64,000 nucleotides of DNA from Rhea pennata (Eukaryota; Chordata; Aves; Rheiformes; Rheidae). Shown here one piece after another: positions 30,811 to 41,258 of the stretch. The stretch covers positions 5,084,001 through 5,148,000 of the forward strand of contig NW_026907675.1 of NCBI RefSeq assembly GCF_028389875.1, given 5' to 3'. Positions within the stretch are counted from its first letter, which is position 1; the number at the start of each line of letters is the position of its first letter. The notes beneath the pieces are model-generated. The model did no database searches, was not told the origin of the DNA, and was given only the letters and a program-made list of their open reading frames with translations. Position numbers and translations under genes: made by a program.

Positions 30811-32877
30811 CGCCCCCAACCCACACAGCCAAGGTGAGGCTCTGACCTGCCTTTCTCCCTTCTCTTCTCTTGTCTTGCTTGCTTTGGGTGGCCTCTTGGA
30901 GCAGTAGATGAGCAGCAGACTTTCTGCAAGGGCTTCCCAACTGCTCCTTCATCCAGATGGACCCAGCAAAGGAAGCTGTCGTGTGTGGTGGTCCCCGCTG
31001 CCTGCATGGGGACTCCTGTGTTCCCTCCTCCAGGCCCAGCACTGTCCTTGGCTCCCGATGAGGCAACCATGGCTGCGTCCCAGACACATTGGGACTGCAT
31101 GTTAGGTCACCTTTGCAGTGCCGGCTCAGCAGAGCTTGGGGAGCTTGGCACGTCGCACCGGGCAGGGCCCTGTGGCCTTAGCCAGGCAGGTGCGCCATGC
31201 TCTGCCTGCCCTGACAAGCAGCGTCAGGCCTCTGTGGTTTTGGATGGTCAGGGCGGGAGAGGGCACTCTCAGATCAGGTCAGGGGAGGCTCTGACATTCA
31301 CGTGATGTTGGTGCCTGTAGCTCTCCTCTGCCGCTACCAGTTTGTGGCAGGGATCCCCCTGCCTGCCTTGGCCTGGGCACTGTTTGGGGGCTGCTGAGTG
31401 AGGGATCACGGGAGGGGAGATGTGTGGAGACTGAGCGGAGCTTGCTGGCGGATGCAGAGACGTGGGGAATGCTAGTGAGCACAGCTGCCCCTGGCTCAGT
31501 TCCCATGCCAGGAAATGCAGAAGAGGGTTGACTGTCTACTCCGGAGGACACACCAAGGAAAGCCATGCTAGAGTAGGGCCACCGCAGGCACGCTTAACGG
31601 CTGCTTACCCCAGGCAGCTTGCAAGGGCTGGCACCTATGCAGAGATGGGGAAGCACATGGGGTGCCCCGTCCCCTCTGCACCCACAGCGTAGGACTACCA
31701 GGTGCATGTCCTGTTCTCACCATGTCCCCCATGACCCTGCAGGGGCTAACAGTTTGCAGTGCTGTATGCAGCTGCGACCATGACTGCACCCCTGGCGACA
31801 TGGACATGTTGGGCCACAGAGAGCTGGGCATGTGCAGGGACAAGTTTTCTGTGCAGCACTGCACACTGGGCAGGATCCCATTTGCCAGGAAGTTCAGCGT
31901 TGTGTGTTCGTCCTCACAGGGCAGAAGACAGGGCGCTGCGTGCCCAGTGCTGGCGGCACCGAGAAGAGCTCTGAAATGCTGGCTTGGTGTCCAGCAGAGG
32001 AAGCGAGTGTCGGGTACGGGCCCCAAAGATGGGTCGTGGCACTAGGGAGGAGAGTCCTCTGCTAGGATGGAACAGGCACCAAAAGGCTGGCCAATCTTCG
32101 AGGTCCCGTTGGACACCAGGGGATGCTCTGGGCGGGACACCTCTGAGGGTGCTCTTGAGAGGTTTGGCCCCTTCAGCAACAGGCCATGGCCTAGGGAGGC
32201 GATGCCATGGCACAGGGATGGCCTTGCACAGGCCATGCCAACAGGGACCATTTTGCTCCCGAAGCCATAGTGCTTAGGTCTCTCCACAGTGAGTCCCTGG
32301 CGAAGATGGCACCACAGTTCCCCATCCTTATCAAGAGGAACATCCACTTCCCCTGCTTCGGCTTCTCCAAGGATGTCCATGTGGAAGAGATCAATGTAGG
32401 GCCTAGGGATGGAGCAAGTAGACCAGTGGGTACCCAGGCTGCCATGTGTGTACAGGGTATAGAACAAAGTGGAGAGCAATATAGGTGATGCTAAGCAGCT
32501 GAGTGCAGGTCAGGCCCTGCTGCTGGGACCAGGACAGCCTTGCTGCAGCAGCAGTGCTTTGTAGTCAGGTCTTTGGCATAGTGGGGAGAAGGGGGCCACC
32601 CTGGCCCTGCACTTGCATGTGTGTTGTCTGAGTGTGTGTGTGTGTGGAGTGCAGCCAGATGCCTTCCTGAAAGTGCAATGGTGGATAGCACAGCCATTTC
32701 CCGTAACAATTCGGTACCAGAGGAATGAGTGTTCACTGACAGCAGGGAGATGTGGTTGAAATACGTGGACAAGCCTGAAGGATGGAGAGGCAGGAGTGGA
32801 GCTGTGCAGGAGCAGTGCCATTTGGCAGCTGGAGGAGATGCCGGCTTTTCACAGGGGATCCCTGTTCCTAAGTTGCT

Positions 32878-33110
32878 CCCAGAATGACGGAGGTTGGAAG
32901 CACCTCTGGAGATTGCCTAGTTCAACAGCTGCTTAAAGCGGGGTCACCTAGAACAGGATGCTCTAGGCCAAGCCAACTCGGGTTTTTGGTATCTCCAAGG
33001 AGAGAGACTCTCTAACCTCTCTGGGCAACCTGGTGCAGTGTTTGATCACCCTCACTGTAAAAAAAATGTTTGCTTTGACTGCAGGTGTGCCTGTATCACT
33101 GCCAGGACTG
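32878..33110 (-). mobile_element. CR1 LINE fragment (3' end)
   Basis: Plus strand reads agaatgacggaggttggaag, then cacctctggagattgcctag and a ggcaacctggtgcagtg segment, the reverse complement of the CR1 3' region. It sits in an intron of the P2RX2-like gene. Confidence 0.8.
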
Positions 33111-34642
33111 GCAGGTTTGCTCCCCCAGTGGTGGGGACTCATTCACACACTTTGGCAAATACCATGACATTGCCAGGGGAGGGCAGTGCACCCAGCATTT
33201 GGTCTCCAGCCCCATCCAGCCCTGCTGCCTCTGCTGCCCTTTTGGGAGTAGATAATTCCCATCCAGGGAAGGAACTCAGCACTGTTCCATCCTCCCTCCA
33301 GGTTCTGCATCCCCTGCTCAGCCCCAGCACCCTCCAGACCCTAGAGGCCCCCCACTCTGCATCTGGGAATGCTCCCTGATGCCTAGCCATGCTCCCAACT
33401 CAGCTGGAAAGCCCACTGCTGGGGCAGAGCTCCCCTGGGTAAGCAGCCTTGCAAGCAGTGCTGCTGGCTTCCCTGGCAGGGCCGTGTGCCCCAGTATGGT
33501 GGCATTCCCGGCCTTTCCCAGCGGGTGATGAGGATGACAGCTGTGCTAACGCCTGAGTGGGGGGAAATGCCCTGCTTGCTTGCTGGCTTATCATGCCCAT
33601 GGCCAAGCTGTGTGCACAGTAGTGCTGTGCCCTGGGGTCACTGTGTCCATGGTGTGCTGGTGCTGTGCTAGGCCTGCTGGTTTCTGCTGCAGGGTGGGGT
33701 GGTCATCAACTGGAACTGTAACCTGGGCCTGCCTGAAACCGACTGCAACCCCCACTACTCCTTCCACCGCCCCGATCCCAAGACCACTTCAGCTTCCCCT
33801 GGCTACAGCTGCAGGTGATGGCTCTGTCCCAGGCAGTGATAATTGCAGTCCTGCATCCTCCTCCTGCCCTCCCTGGTCCTGCTGTGGCTGGTCCCCATCA
33901 CTGGGCCCTTCTACCTGTCTCCCCAGGAGGTCTGCGAAGTATTACAAATGGAACGGGACCCACACACGAGTGTTGATCAAGGCCTGTGGGATCCATATTG
34001 ATGTCATCGTGCAGGGCCAGGTAGGATTTTGCATGGTCCATGTGCTACTGGGGTGCATATGTGCATAATATGCTGCCGTGGTGCTAGGACGTCCTGGAAA
34101 AGCAGCTCTTCTCCACTGCTGCCTCAGAGCTGGGATGAACACAGCCAGGCCTCTTCTGCTCAGCCTTGCAGAGGAATGGGGGAATCCCAGGTGCCTCAAA
34201 TTAGAACCTTTGGCAAAGTGTGCAAAGTGTGCTGGAAGGAAATGCAAGACCTCATAGTGTGCGCTGCTGCTTGGGTAGGTTGTCCACACTGTGGCTTGGG
34301 CAGAGGGAGGTCTCTGCTCAGTCTCATTCCTTGTGCCCAACCCAGAGTGAATGCAGGCCCAGGCAGGAGGCAACCTGGGCTGGGCAGCGATTGCTGATCC
34401 CATCCTTTCTGCCAGGCAGGGAAGTTTAGCCTGATCCCCACTGTCATCAACCTGGCCGTAGCTCTGACCTCGCTGGGAATGGTGAGTATTGGTGCCGGGG
34501 GCTCGGCCCAGCTGCGCACTCCCAGCACTGACCTCCCTCTCTCACCTTCCAGGGCTCCTTCCTCTGGGACTGGATCCTGCTGAGCTGCATGAACAAGGAC
34601 CAGGTGTACAGCAGCAGGAAATTTGAGCAGGCACCACCCTAG

Positions 34643-35540
34643 ATCCTGGCCCTGGAGGTTTGGTCCTCTGGGACAGAGCAGTGGCCACGCTGCCAGCAAG
34701 GCAGGGCAGGGTGCCTGGGCACGGCTGCAGGCTGGGCAGCAGCATGTGGCTGGGGCTGCCAGGGCATCTGGCCCCTCCAGCCATCTCTCACCCCCGCGGC
34801 AGGCGGAAGGTGCCTCAGAGGCTGCTCCACGACATACAGCACCTCAGGGCTCTCCAGCCTCCAGAGAGTCTGTCCCGCAGGGACCGACCGCTTGTCCCTC
34901 CCCCACCACGTACAACCACAGCTGGAAGGAGCCACTGTGCCAGGCAGCAATAACACTTCCTCCGTCCGGGCCCTGCTCGACTCTGAGCTACCTGCTTTTC
35001 CCACGCGATGATCCCTGTGCCTGGCCAGGATGCACCGGGCACCTTGCCAGCTGCTGCTGCTGGCCACCAAGAGCCACGGCCCCCTCCCTTCCCTCAGCCA
35101 TGCTTCAAGCAGCTCCAGGCAGGTCCTGCCCCATGGCTGCCAGCTGCTGTGAGAGGCTGGGGATCAAGAAAAGCCCCAGTGGCAGGGCAGACCCGTGGTG
35201 CCCTGGCTGGCTCCTGTGGGGGCTTTCAGGAGCTTTTGCTCTGGAGCAGAAGGCAGTGCCTGACTACTGGCTCTGCTTCAGCACACCGGGAATGGGCATT
35301 ACCATTTTCTGGCTGGCTTGGAGCGCTGGCAGCCCCATCCTGGAGCAGCTCCTGGCTGCGGGCACCCAGGGTCCTGGGGGCAGGGGTGGGCACATCTCGA
35401 GTAGGCCTGCCCTGCTCATCCCCTGTGCCCCTGCAAAGCTGCCACAGATGGAGTTGCAGCAGTGGTGGTGGCCCTGGAGCCGTACTGAGGACTAGAGCAA
35501 GTCCTGCACTAGCCAAGCAGCCAGTACCCAATAAACTGCA
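34643..35540 (+). other. Probable P2RX2-like 3' region with AATAAA
   Basis: After the TAG at 34640-34642 there are about 890 bp of GC-rich sequence and then AATAAA at 35530-35535. An open stretch from about 34803 (after ccgcggcag, reading RRKVPQRLLHDIQ) could be a C-terminal tail exon like the long cytoplasmic tail of mammalian P2RX2, but I see no homology to prove it. Confidence 0.4.
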
Positions 35541-36796
35541 ACCACCCAGCCTTGCTGCCTGGGGCCTGATTGCTGCAGCATGTGCTGGGGGGAGGGGGAG
35601 GGTGACAGTGCAGCGTCATGGCTAGCGGGGTGAGAGATGGACATGTGCATCGTTCTACCCTCCACCCTAAAAGCTGCACCCTGCTGCAGTGCCAGGGCAC
35701 GGATGCTCTTGCCCCAGAGCCCGGGTGGTAGGGAACATGAGTACAAGCACCTGCTTGCCCTGCACTGCAGCAGTAGGGGAGGAGGACAAGTCACCCCCAA
35801 CCCCTGCCAGCGTGGTGCATGGACCTCTGCCAACACCAACCCTGCCCTGAGGCTGCAGCTCTCTGAGCCTATGCCCAAAAGCAATTCACAGCAGGTACCT
35901 GGCAGTAACTCACCCAGGCATAACCTGATTATTTTCTGGCTCTCAGGTTACAGCAGCTCAGCTCAGCACATCCTCCCCCAGCATAGCTCAGCCCGGGCAG
36001 AAGTTTGGGGGAAAGGGGTCTTGTCACACCGGGCAAGGGAAGACCCCAAGCCATGTCTTGAAGGCTCTCCCACAGGCTGGAGGGTGGGGATGCAGATGGA
36101 GGACATGCCAGGGGTACAGGCAGGGGACTTCTGGTGCACCAAAACCTCCTCTTGCTCCCCTTGCTGGGCTGGGGAGCATCTTCCCCCTTTGACTTGGGGT
36201 GCAATTGCTCACAGGAACAAGGTAATACCATTGCAAGAGGAGTCTACCTTGTCCTCATTCCAAGAAGAGGACCTGGCTTTTCTAGGACCAAAGAGCAACT
36301 CTGAGCAGGCAAACCTATGGGAAGGGCTTGGGGGAAGGAGCCAGCCTCTCACTGTAGAGCAGCAGGATGAAGGCAAGTGCCTGCCCCCACCTCCAGCAGC
36401 TCATTGCCCTGAGGAGAGCAGGAGCAATGATGCAGGGCTGAGAGGAGCTGCCTGGCGCAGGTTGAAGCCACTGGAGGCTCCGCTGGACCAAACCTTAACT
36501 CAATTGCACAACGCAGTGATTGCATTAGGGCCAGGTTTCTCTGCCCCTCCAGGCCAGCTCATTTCCTCCAACTCTAATATCAAGAAAACAAACACACAGG
36601 TACAGCCCCCTCAACCTCCCTTTCAGCAGTACTAGATGGAGGGAGGGCATAGCGAAGGACAGGACCACTTGCCCCATAACCCAGTGCTAATAGAAACAGG
36701 TATACTATAGAAGTGAAAAAAACAAAGCTCAGAAAAATATTTTCAATACAGGTATGTGTGGAGGGCATTGAATAAAAATTTGTATATATATATATG

Positions 36797-36834
<38 letters not shown>

Positions 36835-37600
36835 GAAAAGGAAGTGTCAGAAGTAGCTGAACACACAGTGTTTCAAAATGCCCAGAAAATTAACTGGAAT
36901 CTAGTAATCTTGGCTCCCCTCATGCTTTTTCAGGCTTCTGCAAGCAGGAGTAGATGGAAAGGACCAGGAGGCCAGGCTTCAGCTAAGCACTGGCCTCCTG
37001 GGTTTCATCACACCTGTGCTGGGATTTCAGTGAGCAGCCCCCCCACCCTATGACTCACTGCTGTCAACTTGAAGCTTTAGCACCCAAGTGGGACAGCTCC
37101 CTTGCTCCCCTTCCAGCCCAACAAGAAGAGTCTGGCTTTCTCCTCCCTCTAGGAATCCTGCCCCATGGCTCAGAGAATGCTCCTTTCCAGGGTGCCTACA
37201 GCTCCCTGCTGTGTGTGGGCCATAGCACGTGCTCCTCTACCCAAAGAACCAGATGCATTGTCTGTGACACATTTAATTGTCTAAAACTCCACATTAAAAC
37301 CACAGAGATTCATGCACACAGGGTGCTGCCTACAGCACAAACTCCCATCCCAAACTGGGCTTCTGCAGGGCTCTGGCAAATGCAGTCCCCCCTCCCCCAT
37401 AGAGAGCAGTTCCAGCCCTAGGCACCTTCTTAATTCCCCCAGCACAGCACCAGGCTGTGACCAGGACTGCCCCAACACCGCTTAGCGCCCCCACACAGTG
37501 CAAGATGGATATGTGGCTTCTCCGAGATCTATCACAGAGCACAAATGCTCTTCAGCAGAGGTGAGAGCAAGTACCCAGAGCTGACACAGCAACAAAAAAA
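35541..37600. other. Intergenic space between P2RX2-like gene and POLE 3' copy
   Basis: No gene recognised. A 332-codon open frame at 35637-36635 shows no domain or repeat pattern and is probably compositional. Another AATAAA lies near 36769. A TA/CA microsatellite is at 36784-36830. Confidence 0.5.
36784..36830. repeat. (TA)n(CA)n microsatellite
   Basis: Short TA run followed by about 16 CA units. Confidence 0.95.
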
Positions 37601-37623
37601 GACAGCAGGACAAGTTCATCACA

Positions 37624-38524
37624 TCACTGCTGGAGCTGGTGGTTTGTATGGAGCAGCCACTCAATAGTTTCCAGCAGACAGGCCACACTCTAGTGCCAAG
37701 CAATGCTCTGGAAGATGTTGATGTGCTCCATGAAGATCTGAGGGGGAAGATACCAGTGAGGGAGGGCTGCCCAGCACACCTCATGCATGAGCCAGGGAAG
37801 ATGGAAGCTGGAGGGGACAGGGGGGAGAAGGCCAGGCCAGGAGAAGTTCTGCAAGCTGGTCAGGCAGGACTGCCTGGGTTGAGCACAAAGCAACGAATAA
37901 ACAGCCAGAAAGCACAGAGAGATGAACTTGTGCCAGATGGGCTGAAAGGGACAAGTTATCACTGGGTTTTTCACTGGCTGTTACAGAGGAGCTGCTGGCA
38001 GGAGGCTGCATCTGGTGGCAGGATGCACACATACCTGGGAAGAAATGGTGAGGGCAAAATCTCCAGCACAACTGCAGTACACAGGCATAGGTGTCTCCTT
38101 CACACCATGACACTTCTTGCACACCTAGAGGCAAAGGAGTTTTAGCTGGGATAGCAGACAAGGCTGAGCAGCTCAGTCCTTTGACAGGGCTCTCTGGGGA
38201 GACACCGCTGACATCAGGTCAATGGGTCAAGCCTCAGCCAGCCAGCAAAAGGCTGCAGCTATGTGCTGAGAAGAAGTGGAGAGCGCTCGAGCCAAACTCT
38301 CCTCATCATATCTCCACTGCATCACATCAGTCAGAGAAGTAAGGTTGGGCTGCTCGGTTTCAAGGAGCAGAGAGCAGCTTCAGCCCTCCTGCTGCAGCCT
38401 GCCACATCAAGGGCAGGCTCCCGCAGCACGGCCGCCCAGCACTCATCAAGTCCTGCAGCAGGTAGGCCATTAGCTTCTTCTGCAGCGCTTCCACCAGTGC
38501 CATTTCAATGGAATCCGAGTCATA
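37624..38524 (-). pseudogene. POLE: Second, truncated copy of the POLE 3' end
   Basis: Three pieces read on the minus strand. 38447-38524 encodes [11 protein letters not shown] to LLQDL and is cut at 38524, in mid-exon. 38035-38124 encodes [17 protein letters not shown] to DFALTISSQ with proper tag acceptor and gtatgt donor. 37624-37737 encodes IFMEHINIFQSIAWH, then TAG at 37690-37692 where POLE has Tyr, then SVACLLETIEWLLHTN and a natural TGA at 37624-37626. The nonsense codon would remove the last 22 residues. The same lost donor (atgagt) seen at 341-346 is present here. A minus-strand ATTAAA at about 37271-37276 could have been the poly(A) signal. Confidence 0.9.
38101..38524. repeat. Direct repeat, copy 2 (POLE 3' segment)
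   Basis: Partner of bases 1-424. After 38524 the sequence becomes unrelated to the POLE exon, with a sharp breakpoint in mid-codon. To the left (37,624-38,100) the POLE gene continues colinearly to its natural stop, so this copy contains the part of the gene that lies off the left edge for copy 1. Confidence 0.97.
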
Positions 38525-40000
38525 GGGGATCCTCAGCAGCACTGAAGGCCATTAGCAACAAGGGGGGCTGATGAGAGCAGAACATTGTGATCCCCAATCA
38601 CAGGCAGGCAGAGGAAATGCGCAGGTGGCTCTGACACCACGTAACCCCTTCCTGTGTTTCATCAAGCAAAATGGCCAGGCACGGACACCCAGCCCCTGGG
38701 AAGGGAGATCCTTTCCGTTACACATTGCTCAAGGCTCTTCCTGGGGGCAGTGTGAGGGTGGGGGCATGCAATGGCGAGTGCAGGGCAAGGACACAACACC
38801 TTGCAGGCTGCCCAGTGGGGCAAGAGAACGGCAAGGCCGCGGTGTCTCCTGGTCGGCCCTGGTGGCACACACAACAGCCCTAGCCGAGGGGACCAAGCCC
38901 TCAGTTCCAATGGAGGCTTTCAGCCTTGCCAGAGCCCTCTGCTGTCTCCAGCACAGGCTGCCCTATGCTGCCCCACGCCTCTTGTGCGTGTGTCCCTGTA
39001 GACCGCTAGCCTGCTTCCCCACCTTGCTCTCACCCTGGCATCTCCCTGCCTTCACTGATGTCTCTTCCCTCTTACTGGCTGCTCCTTGAAACACAAAGCC
39101 ACGGGATGATGACACACTCACTCCCTCAGGGGGACCTCTTACACCAAAGCACCACCCTTCAGGCGACGTTTCTTCATCCTCACAAACTACCTAAGCTGCA
39201 CTTTGTGGCTCTCCTCTTCTCATGCTGTTTCCCACTGCCAAGGAAAGCTCCTGGGAGCCCCCAAATCAGACACGTTAGTGCTGAGTCAAGGGGTATAGCA
39301 ACTCCCCTTGTCTGCACAGCCACCCTCCTCCCAGCACAGACCCGTGCGTATCTGGCCTTATGCACCCCAGGTGCACACCACAGGCTCCCACAGCACCCTT
39401 GTAACACCCAGGCCCTTCTTGCCACTCCTCAGCCTGTCAGGTCCCAGCCTGCCCTGATGCACAGCAGTCCTCTTCCCATGTCTTGCCCCTTCTGCTTGTA
39501 AAACCTCATGAAGGTGCCGGTGGCCGAATCCCCGGGCTTCTCAGGATTCCACCAGATGGACGCTCCTTGGTGTCAGCTGTTCATGTGTGTGCGCAGACGG
39601 CTCACCCACACTTTGTGGTGCCTCTGACAAGATAACAGCGGGCAGAACTAACTGCAGCACAGCACCACTACTAGCAGGCAGTGCTAGTGTAATGGCATTG
39701 CTGGCCAAGGTAGGAATTACCATCTCAAAGGCATCTCAAAAACACCAGAGGAGGGTTCAAGACAAGCAAAACCTTTTCCTGTGGGGAAAGGGCAAACAGA
39801 GACAGGCTGTTTGGAGGCAAGGCTATGTGGATGGCAAGAGGGAAGAACTTAGACGGGGGAAAAGAGCAAGAAAGAGACTAAGAGGTGAAGCAAAGCAGGA
39901 CCAAGGGCAGATCGTGCTTGTGTCTGATGTACTTCCATGGTCCCACAGAACCTCAGTGCTTTCCCTAACACCAGCAAGAGAAGAGCCGGAGCGGAAGGAA
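38525..40000. other. Unassigned DNA right of the duplication breakpoint
   Basis: No POLE sequence and no recognisable gene. Open frames up to 172 codons exist on the plus strand but show no domain. Composition is moderately GC-rich. Confidence 0.5.
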
Positions 40001-40170
40001 TCACAGGCTCGCTGAGGCAAGGCAGGACCTCCGGCGGCCTCTAGCCCAACCTCTGGCTCCCAGCAGGGTCAGCTATGGTGGCAGAGTAGGTTTCCCAGGC
40101 CCTGAGGTACTCTTGAAAGCTCTTCTCCAGGCTGAACAAGCCCCCTTGCCTCACCCAGCAAGCACTTCCG
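40001..40170 (-). mobile_element. CR1 LINE fragment (diverged)
   Basis: Plus strand tcacaggctcgctgaggcaa to gcggcctctagcccaacctc resembles the reverse complement of the CR1 3' end; ctcttctccaggctgaacaa further on is a CR1 internal segment. Diverged and internally deleted. Confidence 0.6.
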
Positions 40171-40379
40171 ATCCCCAGCCATCTTGGGAGCAGTCCATCG
40201 AACTCACTCACCCATACCAGGTGCATCCGCTGACTCTTTCAATCCGCGATGAGTTTTAGCAGTTAGCTGTGGTCTGCAGAAAGGCCCCTGGGAGGAGGGA
40301 GGCAGTACCCCAGCTCATACTAGGCCTCAGCGACTTGTAGACCAGTTGGACAGGCATCAGTCTGCATGCTGAGGGAGCT

Positions 40380-40792
40380 GGCTGTTGTCATGGCGATGCT
40401 GGAGCGATGCTGAGAGGAAACCCCTGCAAATAGTTAACACGACTCAAGGCCAAGGCGGAGAGAAAAACAGCATTGCAAGGGATAACCAGCTGCAGCGGAA
40501 TGACCTTGCTGAAACCACAGCACATCAAAGAATGTGAGAGGTAGGCAATTCAAAAACAGAGGAATAACCCACAAGTGGCTGTCGGTTCATAAAGGCTTGT
40601 TAACATGTTGTCCTAGACACCCCTAAATGAATAATGAGGTGGAAATGCCATAATAATGATGTCACCGCCTCTTCTCCACTTCATATGCTAATTAACAGGA
40701 AGGTGAAAGTGCAAGCGCAGAGCGAATAATGAAATTGTAACCGGAAGGAAAATTGGTATGAAGTACTCCCTGAAAAGCGTATATAAAACTGG
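40380..40792 (+). promoter_or_regulatory. Possible truncated LTR/U3 with TATA box
   Basis: AT-richer block with tatataaaa at about 40780-40788, preceded by an octamer-like atgctaat (about 40685) and gatgtca (about 40658). It ends where a CR1 reverse-transcriptase segment begins (about 40795). The layout resembles a retroviral U3, but no second copy, LTR termini or proteins were found. Confidence 0.3.
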
Positions 40793-40794
40793 GG

Positions 40795-41010
40795 GAGGTT
40801 CCTGAGCTCTGGAAGAAAGCAGACATCACTCCTACCCACAAGTACGGCAAGAAGGCAGATGCAGACCTGGCAGCCTGTCTGCCTGTCAGCCTTAGCTTGA
40901 TCCCTGAGAAGGTGATGGAGAAAATCCTCCCCAGAGCCCTTTCCACACATATTTTCCCCAGAAGGGGACTGGGAATACTCAGCATGGCATAAGAAAGGTA
41001 ACTCTACAAT
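40795..41010 (+). mobile_element. CR1 LINE fragment, reverse-transcriptase region
   Basis: Plus strand reads PELWKKADITPTHKYGKKA and then PVSLSLIPEKVMEKIL, matching the start of the CR1 reverse transcriptase (compare PEDWKKANVTPVFKRGKK in the element at 42.7 kb). Opposite in orientation to the large CR1 nearby. Confidence 0.8.
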
Positions 41011-41258
41011 GAATGGATGGGCTCAGTGGGTAAGGGCAGTAGGGCGGCAGGTGCTGTTTATGGGGCTTTCGTAAGCGGTTGATACACCAGAGAGTTGTGC
41101 AGCCATTCAGGGGGATCTCACTTTAATGAATGACTTCTACTCCAAAGTGCATGGGGAGCCCCGGGAACCACGCAGAGCGGTCACAGCTGGGAAGCTGCTG
41201 GACACCCAGGTTGGACGGCCAGCCAGGAGTCACTCCGCGTCCCCTAAAGGCCCCTTTC

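Larger units (their letters stand above)
29085..34642 (+). pseudogene. P2RX2: P2RX2-like ATP-gated channel gene, probably decaying
   Basis: P2X receptors are trimeric ATP-gated cation channels with two membrane segments. Exons seen: 29085-29230 (TPQVMVVRN, then first membrane helix LQLLVLLYLV; donor is GC), about 31743-31819 (CDHDCTPGDMDMLGH), 31920-32013 (KTGRCVPSAGG, LAWCPAEE), 32290-32371 (MAPQFPILIKRNIHFPCFGF), 33693-33814 ([18 protein letters not shown]), 33927-34020 ([17 protein letters not shown]), 34416-34481 (AGKFSLIPTVINLAVALTS, start of second helix) and 34553-34642 (GSFLWDWILLSCMNK, stop TAG 34640). Human P2RX2 is the closest match I recall. Not found: the exon after the first helix and the exon with the CTFHEASDLYCP-type Cys pair. 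The TxK site reads TPQ, and an ectodomain Cys (KTCEVFGWC in human) is Ser. This supports decay, but fast divergence in birds cannot be excluded. Confidence 0.7.

Noticed and set aside
35637..36635. 332-codon plus-strand open frame
   Set aside because: No domain, no repeats, no good start context or splice evidence; it crosses low-complexity DNA next to a microsatellite.
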